Origin: Plumapathes pennacea
Lineage: Eukaryota > Cnidaria > Anthozoa > Antipatharia > Myriopathidae
Direction of reading: 5' to 3'
DNA length: 64,000 nucleotides
NCBI GenBank assembly: GCA_964036295.1
Contig: OZ038473.1
Location: forward strand, 1,867,501 to 1,931,500
This document shows positions 35,163-58,766 of the stretch, piece by piece. The notes under the pieces are model-generated. The model was not told the origin of the DNA and ran no database searches. It was given only the letters and a program-made list of their open reading frames with translations. Position 1 is the stretch's first letter. Every line of letters starts with the position of its first letter. Both the position numbers and the translations under genes were made by a program.

Positions 35163-35243
35163 GAGCACAGCTGAGACTCGAACCTCTGCTGTCCGTCGTA
35201 GGAGTTGGGCGTCTTACCGACTGAGCTGTTGTTTCAAGATGAT
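35163..35243 (-). tRNA. tRNA-like sequence, probably a pseudogene or SINE head
   Basis: On the minus strand, CAGCTCAGTCGGTAAGACG resembles a D-arm/A box and AGAGGTTCGAGTCTC resembles a T-arm/B box at about the right spacing. The flanking bases do not form a seven-pair acceptor stem, so a working tRNA is unlikely. A second B-box-like GTTCAAATCC lies at about 35430 on the plus strand, just before a (TTG)n tail. Confidence 0.4.
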
Positions 35244-35450
35244 TTAAAATGTTTAAATTTATACATTTATAGAAATAGCGAGTCTAGTGCATAAGCAGGA
35301 ACACTAACCGCTCTGGCAGTAGACTCGGAGCGGTTGGCGCTCCGCTTATAGAATTCTGAGAACTGGACTTGCACCGCAAGTTCAATACTTACGGTAAAGC
35401 GTTCAACTCGGGGCAAAAGGTCGCAGTTCAAATCCTTTTAACTACATCTT

Positions 35451-35471
35451 TTGTTGTTGTTGTTGTTGTTG
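35451..35471 (+). repeat. (TTG)n simple repeat, possible SINE tail
   Basis: About seven TTG units follow a B-box-like GGTCGCAGTTCAAATCC. A short tandem tail after pol III promoter boxes is common in SINEs. The 5' boundary of such an element is not defined here. Confidence 0.5.
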
Positions 35472-36029
35472 TGGTTGCGCAAAGCTTTTTCTATTAATTT
35501 CTTTTTATTAATTAATTTTTATTAAGTAAAAAAAACAGTGGGAATCGCACTTGCACTTCCGCAAAGTAAGGGTGATAGTGAGCCGGTTTCAATTACAAGA
35601 AACACCTTTATTTCATTCATTTCAATGCACAAAAACAGAAATTCTTTTAACTTCCTCTTTTTTTGTTGCACAAAACTTTTAGGGTCGATTTTTTAAACAA
35701 GGTCTAGACCGCGGTTAAGAAAGTAACGTGGTGGTAGCGCATAGTAACGTGAAAATAACCGCTTAAAAGCGTGCAAAATATACAACCGTATTGCACGTTG
35801 CTAAGAAAAAGCAAATTACTGTATTTGTACGTTTGTTAGGGAGTGCAATAATAAATGTTACTGCAGCTGTATTTTTACATAAGCCCCCCCCCCCCCCCCC
35901 CCCCCAGGACGTATAACAGGGATTTTACGGTACATATGCAGCCATATCAGACGCCATATTTCTTCAGAACGTGGCAACTGAACTATTTACGCTAGTCCTT
36001 TTTTTATTTTTTCCAGGGTCTCAAAGGTT

Positions 36030-37247
36030 TCAGCCAGCTGGCTGCACTTGCTTTTGATGTCGTGATTTTGAGAACTCTTTCAGTATTCCAGCCAATCTTG
36101 ATTCTAAAATAGGAAACAGCGACGTCAGTTCTTCTGTCACAAAGTCGTTCAAACTATCCTGCCCTTTCCCTGTGTTCTTGGAAGAGTCTCCTTCACCGTG
36201 CGAGTTCTCGCCTGTGTTTTTTGCTACAGCATCCAGGGCCTTTCTCGTTAAAAGAATGTAATCGAAGGCTGTTTGCAGTGTTCTCAAGGCGGCCGTCGAA
36301 CCGCCATGGTGTGTCACGTGGTATTCGCACGTTCCAGTTGCACTCTTATCCACTGACAGGAATCTCTGTCCGGCCGGAAGTAAGAAGAGGCCTTGTTGTA
36401 GTGAAGTTCGGCCAAGGAGCGCACTTTCTTCTTGGTCTGGTCTCCGACCTGGAGCCGAAAAACGTTACAGTGAATCAGGTAAATAACAAGGTAAGCTTCT
36501 ACCCTAGTTCTGATTGGTTGCCCTTCTCTACAGCAGCCAATAAAAAAAGTCATGCTTTTCCTCTGAGGTCAATTTCTCCCATATTTAAACCCCCTTTAAT
36601 CTATAATCCTCTCATTTGCTCTGACGAAGGGCTAACGCTCGAAACGTCAGCTACTGTTACTCTTACGGCGTTCCAGTACCTCGATCAACTTTTAGTTGAT
36701 ACACCAGTGTTTGTATCACCACGCCGCCGCAGTTAATCTATTTCTCTTAAAAGTTGGTATCAGAAAATAACAAGATAATATATAACAAATTGATTACCAA
36801 TTCCTTTACAGCACATCGACCCTTTAGTCGATTCATTATATATGTCCTTTTTCTTGCCAACAAAGGTAGCTTCGTACAGCCTTTTCAAATCAAAGTTCAA
36901 GGACTTCTTAAGGCCAATTTTCAATTTTTTCAAGGACTAAACGTTACCTGTTTGCGCATGGCAAAACGGGACATTTGGGAAACATGCACGCTAGCAATGT
37001 TGCCGCCACAATGTGTCCTCGTTTTGCCAGGCCTTAAGGGTGCGAGTGCCTCTTTAACGAGCAGTTGCCTAGTTACCTGGTTACGGTAGGAGTTGTGGTA
37101 AAGCGATGCCAGTCTGTGGTGGATACTGCCGATCCTGTACTCGAGCTGATGTTCTGACTGAGGTTTCACTTGCACGTTAGAGTTGGGACCTGCAGGTTCG
37201 CATAGACGCAGGGCTTTCATCATCAGTTCTGTGACTTCTTGTTCTAC
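36030..37247 (-). pseudogene. EDRF1: EDRF1-like C-terminal fragment with frameshift
   Basis: Exon 37077-37247 (57 codons) includes YRIGSIHHRLASLYHNSYRN and ends at a CAG with GTAAC donor. Exon 36030-36448 begins after GGCTCCAG and continues VGDQTKKKVRSLAELHYNKA to RVQLERA. That order and sequence match the C-terminal region of EDRF1 (erythroid differentiation-related factor 1, a protein of about 1,200 aa in vertebrates). Near 36325-36335 the frame is lost: the expected continuation (AEYHVTHHGG, then an acidic tail ending QPAG) is in another frame and runs to the stop at 36030. The upstream DNA on this strand belongs to CCDC149, so most of EDRF1 is absent. The retained intron argues for a DNA-level duplicate rather than a retrocopy. 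Confidence 0.75.
36500..36760 (+). mobile_element. Retroelement tail with hammerhead-like core, possibly Penelope-like
   Basis: Within the EDRF1-like intron, CTGACGA (36621-36627), a short GGGC/GCTC stem with TAAC loop, and GAAACGTC (36641-36648) resemble the conserved core of a type I hammerhead ribozyme. GCT (36618-36620) can pair with AGC (36649-36651) as part of stem I. There is one extra A before stem II. The following 100 bp, through GTTGATACACCAG to CGCCGCCGCAG, match the palindrome locus at 11.0-11.2 kb, and a diverged piece occurs at about 61270-61320. Penelope-like elements are known to carry hammerhead motifs; no coding region of one is present here. Confidence 0.45.
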
Positions 37248-37738
37248 CTTCAGAGAGCATCATAAAGTGAAGCAAGGAAGAGAGGGTGTTAGATGAGGGA
37301 CTTAAAGGACAAAAAGATGGGAAGAATGAATGGCAAGCCTCGTTTTTCTTGTGTACGTTACAGAAAATGCATTATATTTGAGTATCGAGTCCAAGTATTG
37401 AGTTTCTTGGCTATTGAAGGCTCAACGTTTTATGAACGTTTTTACTATAAAATCTGCACTTGAATGCAAGGTGACCCGTTCCTCAGCGGTCCGGAATTTT
37501 GGCCGTCCGTTTTTCTTCCTCCTCTGACGTTATAAAAAATAGGGCCCATTCAGCAACTCACATAAAAAAGACGGGCATGCTCGTCTTACCTTTGAGGGAT
37601 CAAAAACACTGAAAAAACACTCTTGTTAATACACAATGTCGCATATTTTTATCGAAACGACAGACGTCATTTAATACTTTTTTTTCTGATACCTTCCAGG
37701 AGTCAAAGCAAAAATTCCCAATGAGCACCCACCCATCC

Positions 37739-37763
37739 CCCCCCCCCCCCCCCCCCCCCCCCC
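37739..37763. repeat. Homopolymer C run
   Basis: About 25 C residues. Similar C runs occur at 9280-9299 and 35882-35905, and mixed C runs at 10271-10296 and 50171-50204. Lengths of such runs are unreliable in assemblies. Confidence 0.9.
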
Positions 37764-37796
37764 AGTTCAAAGCACCATCAGCCTTATCCTGCCGGC

Positions 37797-37802
37797 TTTA
37801 TT
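37797..37802 (-). terminator. Candidate polyadenylation signal for CCDC149
   Basis: AATAAA on the minus strand, about 500 bp beyond the stop codon. No closer canonical hexamer was noticed. Confidence 0.3.
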
Positions 37803-38298
37803 GAACCTGAAAACTAGAATGATTTTCCAGTGGTCTTTGAATGAAACTTTGCAGTTACTCTAGCCAAGAGGTGAGGTGAGAGAAAAATATTAGATTTTAA
37901 TCAAGCAACTCAGATAAAAAGCAAGACAAAGCAGTCCAAAACGTTATTTACTTCGCTTTATCATTCTCTATAATATTTAGCTCCATTATTTCTCCAGCAC
38001 TAAAACACGATTCACCGTATTCAGTATTGACTACCTCAGCTTACAGAGAAAGAGGGGGTGGGGTAAGGATTCAACACAGTATTCAGTAAAGACCTTACTG
38101 TATTGGTTCCCTCATTTTACAGAGAAGGGAGGGGATGGGGATTCAATGCAGTCAAACTATATATCACATTGGACTCGATAATTTGTGCAGTTGTTCAGGT
38201 TGCAAACCATCTCAGACAACAAACCTCAACTGCATCGCACAATGTTTAACCCAACAGCAGAGATCTGAGTAGTCGCAACGTGACACTGTTGCTCTACC

Positions 38299-44519
<6,221 letters not shown>

Positions 44520-44806
44520 CCTAAGAGCGGCCTCCACACGATCAATCAGCTCAACACATAAACAAACTCGCACACACCCGCCATCTTGCTTTCATGCGTG
44601 ACAGGAGTAGAGTGGGCACTGGGCACTACTCTTGTTACCAGTTTGCTGCATGATTTCCGCCAATGACTGAGTACGAGTCTGCAGTGTTCTCGGGAGGACC
44701 ACGCTGCAACGATATATTCTCCAGAAAAAGTGGCCAAAAACTCATATACGATTGTCTCGCGAGTCGAAGGTGGGAGGAAAGAGATGGAGTCGTTGAGTTT
44801 TCAAGT

Positions 44807-45000
44807 TATACCTGTCACTTTCAGGTTCAAAATGCAGATTCTCCCAACACTGTGACTTGTATGGGGGTGTAGCCAGTACGAGTAATGTAGTGAAAATTGA
44901 AAGTTCAATCAGCTGTCATCTGAGCAAGATGTGAAATATCTCTGGTGAGAGGCTGAAGAATAAAGTAGTAGTTAACCAATCTTGGGAGTGAAAGGATTAA
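44807..45000. mobile_element. piggyBac-like MITE, diverged copy between CCDC149 and V-ATPase
   Basis: The right end CTTGGGAGTGAAAGGATTAA is well kept with TTAA at 44997-45000. The left end (CTGTCACTTTCAGGTTC) is eroded. Internal blocks AATGCAGATTCTCCCAAC and CAATCAGCTGTCATC match the other copies. Confidence 0.65.
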
Positions 45001-45048
45001 CTGCAGGAGAATTGCTCCAACTTGTAAGATTCAACGTTTGTAATTCCT

Positions 45049-45054
45049 TTTATT
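45049..45054 (-). terminator. Candidate polyadenylation signal for V-ATPase B
   Basis: AATAAA on the minus strand (TTTATT on plus), about 650 bp after the stop codon. It lies just before the MITE at 44807-45000. Confidence 0.3.
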
Positions 45055-45705
45055 AGTGGTCCCAGGATCGAAGACACCTATTCATAAGCCACGCCCCAAA
45101 TAATTTCGAAGCCAGCCAAGCTAACCGAGATTACACAAAAGACATGCGAGACCTCAAAAACACAATCCAATTGAGTGAAATGACACCATCTGATAGCTTA
45201 ATCAAACACAGTCACGCGATCATGTCCAGAAGCATGCAGGATATCGTACTACTATTAACAGTTTACTCTCAAGTTTAACCGGTCATTCGCGTATGCTAGA
45301 GCGCTCTTCGGATGACTGTCGAAAACCAAAACCAAGTAATTGGGATTGGTTTTACTATCCATTCAGCAGTGCGAGAACACGCCATCGCTCAGTTGCTTTC
45401 TTGCGTGAGAATCATCACAACCAGGTTTTGCTTTTGCTCTTGATTGGCCAGGAATGTTGCTAAACTTGTTAGGACCAATCGGAAAGCGTAGCAAACACAA
45501 AACCAAAGCAATCACACGATTACTTTTGGCAGTCATGCGAAAACGGCTCTATGCTATTTTAATGCTATGTTAATGCTAATCATACTTATTCAGTGGGAAC
45601 CTATTAGGTATCTCTGCGAGTAAAAACCAAAATCGGTCGCTTCCATGATAAAGAATCTGTCCATTTCGTCACACGCACTGTACATTCCTTATTTTCGTAA
45701 CTCCT

Positions 45706-52585
<6,880 letters not shown>

Positions 52586-52623
52586 ATTGGATTTCTAATT
52601 GATCTAGTACGCATGCTTGAAAC

Positions 52624-52633
52624 ATCACATGAC
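52624..52633 (-). promoter_or_regulatory. Candidate MiT/TFE (CLEAR-like) site upstream of V-ATPase B
   Basis: ATCACATGAC contains TCACATGA, a perfect TCAYRTGA match for MITF/TFE factors, 39-48 bp upstream of the ATG. In vertebrates, TFEB-family factors drive many V-ATPase genes through GTCACGTGAC sites. One short match in one promoter is weak evidence. Confidence 0.35.
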
Positions 52634-52699
52634 GATCAGGGGACTTTGGGAACGGAGTTTGGAATTCCGCAATCAATAAGTCATTCACAGGCTTCCGCG

Positions 52700-55600
52700 T
52701 TCGTTCGATTCCTCTCTCATTGTGTATTCTTTACCCTTATTTTTCTATTAATATTCGTACTTCTTTTGGTGATTTATTTCTACTTTTTTTTTCCTCTTCC
52801 TATCTTTCCTGTGTTATAGGACTTGTAGGCATCCTCAAAACCTTTTATCGTGTTTCCCTTTGGCCGGTTGTCGAAAATAAGGCATGAGCGGGTTGCTGTT
52901 AGTAATGTACTCGACAGACTGCATCTAAAGAGAAGCTACGCGCCTTTCTTACGGCTTTGCATAGTAGCATGGCTAGTAAAAAAGCGGCCGTTTTGGCTAC
53001 AGAAAACCCAAAAATAGAACCTGGTTCCATGTTTCCAGACAGCCGTATGAACGAGATTAAAAGTGGCTATAATTTATTGCCAAGCCAGTAAACTAAGCAC
53101 TATCCATTTTTATTTGTAGATAAAACATGGTTTTATAAGTGACCGTTTGGTTCGGACCGTTAGTTTAGTAATTGCGCCGAAAAAAAAAATGTTTAGTAGC
53201 AAAAATAGAAGTCAACTAGAACTACACGGAGGGGCGACTTTTATTTGAGATCAGACCTGACATATGAGAAAGGTCGAATTTTGAGCCGAAACAACTAAAA
53301 GTTAATTGTAAGATTTTACTGATATTACAGATAACTTTAGGTCCAGAACTGTTAATTTGAGTTGCGCAAAAGTTGATCAAACAAAAACCATTCAGTAACA
53401 AAAAAGAATTTCTTTTTAATTCGTCCGCGGGAAACCACACTAATGCAAGCATAAGTTTCGGTTCGTGTGCATAATTCAGTGTATTGTGTAGAGCCTTCGG
53501 TTTTGACGGCCGCAGGTGGCTTCTATGATCGGTGACTTCTTGGCGCTAGCTCGTTGTTTTTGCTAAGCCTTTTACAACAACAGCGTGTTGTTTTCTGTAT
53601 ACAGACATTATATTGGAAAAAACATATATTTTCCAACAATCGTTAGAAAAGTCACCTGCCTCCGATGCGTCACTGTACCAAAGTAATGGGTGAAATTTAA
53701 TTTTAGGCGAATGTAACACCCTAATATAAAACAAATATTAGTTCGAGCGTCGTTTGGCAAAAAGTCCACTAAAATTACTCGATGTTTTCATTTCTTTTCT
53801 ACTTTTAATTACAGTCCTTTTGGATCATGTAAGAGATCTGAGTTATGAGAGAAAGGCAATTTGTCCCTCGTAAGAAATTGTAAAGACTGAACAATCATCG
53901 TCATCCCACCGGATCATTTCAATAAAATATTGATAATCTTCTCGAGTTGAAAACAAACACACGTGCCATGGATACTCGACCGCCCAGGTGTCTTTTGACT
54001 CAAGGAAATCACCAATCACCGACCCGGCTCAATAAATGCTCTTCATAATTTTGTTTGATCCAAGTCCACAAAGGAACTATTAAGCGGGTAATCAAAATGA
54101 CAGATAATTTATCAAAGACAGAAGGGAAAGCTTATGGCATAAGATTCGGCGTGTGTGCGGATATTTCTTCTTAAGCAAACACGTCAGTATAACTCTCTGT
54201 CTATTTTGTGTGTGTTTATCCGATATTGTGCTTTCTCAAATAACAGCCTCTTTCCTGATAGCCAGTTTATAGTTCTTCGTTGGCAATCAAACTCTCATAA
54301 AATAATCTTTGTTTAGAATTTATATACCGACGCGGCGAGCGATTCTGCTTTTACGAAAGTAGGCCGCCTTTTAAAACCACGTTACAGAGCTAAAACATCG
54401 TCATTATTATAAATCAGTTTTGTTGACCAATAACTAAATATTTTCCAGAAAACAAATCTTTAGTTTTAAACCGTCCGTTTTACAAAGTAATGCTGAAGTT
54501 TTGAGCTAAAAAAAATGGGGTTTTAAAATAGTGAAAGAAAAAAAATATATATATCGATTCTGTGTAGGGACACACTGACCGCAATCCTTTTTCTTTCCTT
54601 CCAACGTAGGAAAGGCAACCTCAATTTATGAAAACGAAGCGATCCGCCCAATGGACCGTGACACTAGATGATGGGCAACTTTCCAAGCGACTTTTGCTTC
54701 CTGTTTTTAGCAATAGGGCCCCACAAAAGATATGAAGCACTGTGAATATTTCAATCAAAGATTAGAAACAGCGGAACAGTTCTATGGCTAAAGTGGAAGT
54801 AATTTGACAGGGAACTACTCGGCATTTAGTAGTCCGAACTGAAACCAAAAAAATATTTAGTTGAATGATTTCGCAGGTGAACTGGCCGTAGTTTAGCTAC
54901 TATCATAAACCCCTTCACCGTGTGATTAAACTCAAATAGAAAAGCATTTTGCACAGTTACAATGAACTTTCTCAAAACAGAATAAGGATTATCTAAGTAA
55001 TTTAAGTTGACGACATGTATGACCTATATATGAAGCTTCTTCTATTTTACACGACAAAAAAAAAAAAAAAAAAAAAAAAACTAACGAGTCAGTGGCGATA
55101 GCACGAGAAACTTCATCTAACAGGAATTACTTTTGCGAACCCGCCTTGTTTTAGAAAATTAAAAGTGCCGCCAGTATGACGGGCAAAATGACTGAGGCCT
55201 TTTTGTTAAGAACGAATATGCCGTTTCCCTCTTTCTGTTAAACGTAATTAGAGCTGATTAGAATAGGATATTAAATCGTATCTACAGGGTCTGATTAGGA
55301 CCCCGGCAGAAGTACACTTCTAATGAGCCGAAAAAGTTCTGTTTGCTAGCAAATCCGACAAATTATGTTATGTGTTTTAGTAGAAATCGCTAATACGATG
55401 GTTTAGCTTGTTTTTGCGGAACTAAGATATGTAGCTTAAATCTCTCGCCATGAACAGATAGAAGAAAAAAATCACAAGAAATGTGCTTGAGCACGGCTTT
55501 AGCGTTTTGCAACAGTCAAGGTGACAGAGGGCCTACCAAGAAGAAGCATACGAGACGAGCTGCCCAGTGTCACAAAATACTACCTATTCAACATCTGGAA

Positions 55601-56184
55601 AATGAGTGGAAAATGCAATTAATTTTGGCCGAAAACTTGGGCCAGCGTTTCACACCTTCCCACGAGAAGTTAATGAAGGAAGATAATCTAATTTTGATGA
55701 ACATATATTTTGGTCAACATAATTATCAGTAAACGTTTGGGCCACAGTTGCGTTTTCATCTATAATTTCTATATTGTGGACAGGCTAGAGTGCCCCGCAG
55801 CTGGTTACAGTATATCGACGCTGTTTATCAAGTGTGGCTCTGTATAGAATTCTGTAATGTACTATAACCAATAAGTGAGCTTTTGTCCGTAAACTCAATA
55901 AATCACAAGCAATTGGTTTAAAAAAAAGGGCGATTGCCTAAATACAGCGCAAACACGATTGTACATCCGTTCATCCGATTACGTGATTATTACTAGCTGG
56001 CCGATGCAAACAAAAGAGGATTGGCGCGAGCGTTTAATCGTCCAATATCCTTAGCCACCTAACACCTTTTTGTTGATTTTTCCCTGCATAAAGGGAGCGC
56101 ACGTTTATAACCTAAATGCGTTGGTCATTTCTTTAGCAAACTAAAACGGGAACTGTAGCGATCACACTCACGACAAACCAAGAG
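52700..56184. other. Intergenic region between V-ATPase B and the homeobox gene
   Basis: 3.6 kb, mostly unique A/T-rich DNA with few recognisable transposons and an A run at 55057-55080. The short ORF at 55481-55732 has no splice partners or recognisable domain. As the only long stretch low in repeats next to a patterning gene, it is where regulatory elements would be expected, but no specific site is called. Confidence 0.4.
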
Positions 56185-57602
56185 ATGTCGACAAGTTATT
56201 ACTATTACAGATGTCCCTGCCCGGCCAACGATTGCAATGGCGCGGTCTGTCGGTATCCAGAGATCATGCCTGCACCGAGTTTTGCGTCCCCTTCTTACGC
56301 CCATTTTGCTCAGGACAGAAAGCTGTTGCACTTTTCGACGACTGCTAAAGATCTCAATAGCAGCAACGATGCAGGAAAGTTTCTACAAAGCTCCTCCTCA
56401 GAGCCACTACTGAGATGGGACGCCTATCAGGGCCGCCAGGAACGACTGCAGCCCAAGGAAATGCAACCAAAGACTTCCCCCAGGAATGGTAAGATGCCAT
56501 TTTTTTTCCCTTAATTTTTCCTGCTTTTGTTCGTGCTTGTTCTTGGTCATTTCCATTCAAAATTTGGCTTCTTTTAATTTGTTTTGGCCTCTTTTTGTTT
56601 TTCCGTCCTCTTCCTTCTCTGCCATTCGTCTTCCTGTTCTGACCTGTACTTGTTTTGGTTCTTCATGTTCTTGTTACTCTCGTTCGTGTTCCTGCATTAG
56701 TTCTGATCTTGTTCTTCTTGTGTTTGTTCTTGTCCCTTGTTCTTCGTCTTTTTCGTGAGACTTGTTCTTCGTGTATTGTCTTAGTCTTTGTTGCACCCTT
56801 TCTCAATTCATGCTCGAAGAATTTCTCAATAAAATTCCGTTTTGAAAGTTGCCTTTATTTCTTGTTTTTCTTTGTTCTTCTTATTCTTTTTCGTCTTCTT
56901 TCTCTTCTTTTTGACCTTATTGTTTTCTTTATACATCTTTCAAAAGAATGATCGTAGTTTTCACAGCGTGAGGCTTCCTTTCAAAACTTTTTCTGTGCAA
57001 TGTTTTCTATTTTCTCATTAATTCTCTTCAGAGTGGCCTTTTTCTCTAATATAAAAAAACGTCCTGGGGCCTTAGTTGGCTTACTACAATGTTCGTCTCG
57101 TCCAAAAATAACGATTACCAGATGCTGTTCTTGTTCCAAACGTAATTTTGTTTCCCGCCAAACGACTAAAGGAGAATATCCTACCCTAACTTCCCAACTA
57201 AGTACTTACAATAAAACAAACATTAACAAAACCCTAATTCCAAAATTTATTACCATTAACTTTCCTATACATGCCCGTCTGTATTCCCAGAAATTAAAAA
57301 AAATTCTTGGAAATTTCATTTCAGGCCAGAGCGTCGTCCAAAGTCAAGATTATTCCAAGAAACAGCCCGGCCAACGCACGCGAAGAGTTCGCACAGCGTT
57401 TACCCCGTTCCAGTTGCTCTGTCTGGAGACTTCCTTTGAGAAAAACCATTATGTGGTAGGATCTGAGAGGAAACAACTCGCTTCGTATCTGAAGCTGAGC
57501 GAGACGCAGGTCAAGGTCTGGTTTCAGAACAGGAGGACGAAATGGAAGAGGCAAGCACTGGAGAACCGACCAGACCTCAACAAGGATCCTCTGACCCCCT
57601 GA
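56185..57602 (+). CDS. emx: Emx-type homeobox transcription factor, 2 exons
   Basis: Exon 56185-56488 starts at ATG (AAGAGATGTCG) and ends at GTAAGA; exon 57325-57602 follows ATTTCATTTCAG. The split glycine codon joins in phase and gives 193 aa. The homeodomain is residues 120-179, with W167, F168, Q169 and N170 of helix 3 ([14 protein letters not shown]). [15 protein letters not shown] in helices 1-2 is the Emx/ems signature; the Not family is the nearest alternative, and W at homeodomain position 56 differs from the F usual in vertebrate Emx. Gln50 predicts binding to TAAT-type sites. The N-terminal 118 aa are Ser/Tyr-rich with no clear eh1 repressor motif. Emx genes pattern head or apical territories in bilaterians and are axially expressed in cnidarians. 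Confidence 0.9.
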
Positions 57603-57999
57603 GCGAGCCACGCCCGTTCCTTGTTCTGGCAGAGGGGTACTGCTTTTCAACAGGCTAGAAAGTGCAAACGCCGGCTGTAGCTGGAACCACCGGAAGACCC
57701 AGGAAGACTTGGAGCAAAGCAAGACGTGTGCAAGGGACGAAGCGCCAGTACAGTTGAAAATAAAACAACAACCAAACCTGGTTTCGGCCCTTTGTCTCTT
57801 CTAGTGATCCTTGTCTTCCCTCTGGTTCAATTTCTTTTCTTTTCTTTCTTTCTTTTTCTTTTTATTTATTTATTTTTTTGAGGGGCAGCTGCTGATGTCG
57901 CCGTCAATAATTGTAAATACTTGTAAATAATTATTAGTTAACTACCTGACAGACAATGTCACGTCTTGCAGCAATGCAATTTGTAATATAGAGATGTAC

Positions 58000-58005
58000 A
58001 ATAAA
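58000..58005 (+). terminator. Polyadenylation signal of the Emx-type gene
   Basis: AATAAA about 400 bp after the stop, in an A/T-rich stretch following GAGATGTAC and before TGACTGTCTCGCTGGTGTTTG. An earlier AATAAA-like site is at about 57759. Confidence 0.5.
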
Positions 58006-58571
58006 GATATCTGAAACTGCTGACTGTCTCGCTGGTGTTTGGTGTTCCTTGTGGTCACGTGGCCCTTAATTTAGGTAACAAAAAACATTTTTAAATTTGT
58101 TAAAAGAGTTTAAAAAGCTTGTGCCACCTGGTTTCATGTTGATGCACTCAGCAATTCAAAAGATACACATGACCAAAATATCGTTTCTGGTCACGGAACG
58201 TAGTAACGCAACCGTGTAACGAAACTGTGTAACGCAAGGCCGTATAACGCAACCATATAAAACGCGACCCATCACCCTATTGTGTGATCCTTACTATCCC
58301 CAGACCGCACGCATTAGCTTAGGTTATCTTGTCTGAAAGAAAAGGTTGTTAAGCAGCTTAAAACACAACAAACAAAAACATTTACAGGTAAAACAGAGTA
58401 CAAAAGTAAAAGAAAAAGATGAACAACCATTGGTTAGCATTATAAAATTTATGTACCAATTTTTAAGGTTACACTACATCTCTAAAAAAATCTATCATGA
58501 TTGTTCACAGTTCTGTGTACTTGTATTGTAAAAAAAGTGTCTTGTACAAGGTTCGAGTCTGCCTTAGTTAA

Positions 58572-58766
58572 CCCTCCCAAGCTTAAATACAAATTCCCCC
58601 AACCATAAAATAAGAAAATGTAAGAGTGATGAAAAAAGAATTTATGTTTTAACCAGCTGTCATTTAAGCAAGGTATCAAATGCCAAATTCTCCATACTTT
58701 ATAATATATCTCTGGTGGGAGACTGAAGGAGAAAACTGAAGTTAATCACTCTTGGGAGTGAAAGGG
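58572..58766. mobile_element. piggyBac-like MITE abutting the phosphoesterase stop codon
   Basis: TTAA (58568-58571), CCCTCCCAAGC, the family's internal blocks (AACCAGCTGTCATTTAAGC), and the right end CTTGGGAGTGAAAGGG with TTAA (58767-58770). The right TTAA, read on the minus strand, contains the TAA stop of the phosphoesterase gene. Confidence 0.8.

Noticed and set aside
35163..35243. Functional tRNA gene
   Set aside because: A and B boxes are present, but the ends do not form an acceptor stem; kept only as a tRNA-like sequence.
36030..36448. A micro-intron explaining the EDRF1-like frame change
   Set aside because: The only GT-AG pair nearby would remove codons that align with the family and does not restore the expected frame.
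36221..36736. 171-codon plus-strand ORF
   Set aside because: It runs antisense to the EDRF1-like exon and then through the repetitive element tail; the composite has no coding logic.
55481..55732. 83-codon ORF upstream of the homeobox gene
   Set aside because: No recognisable domain, splice partners or poly(A) signal; length is consistent with chance.
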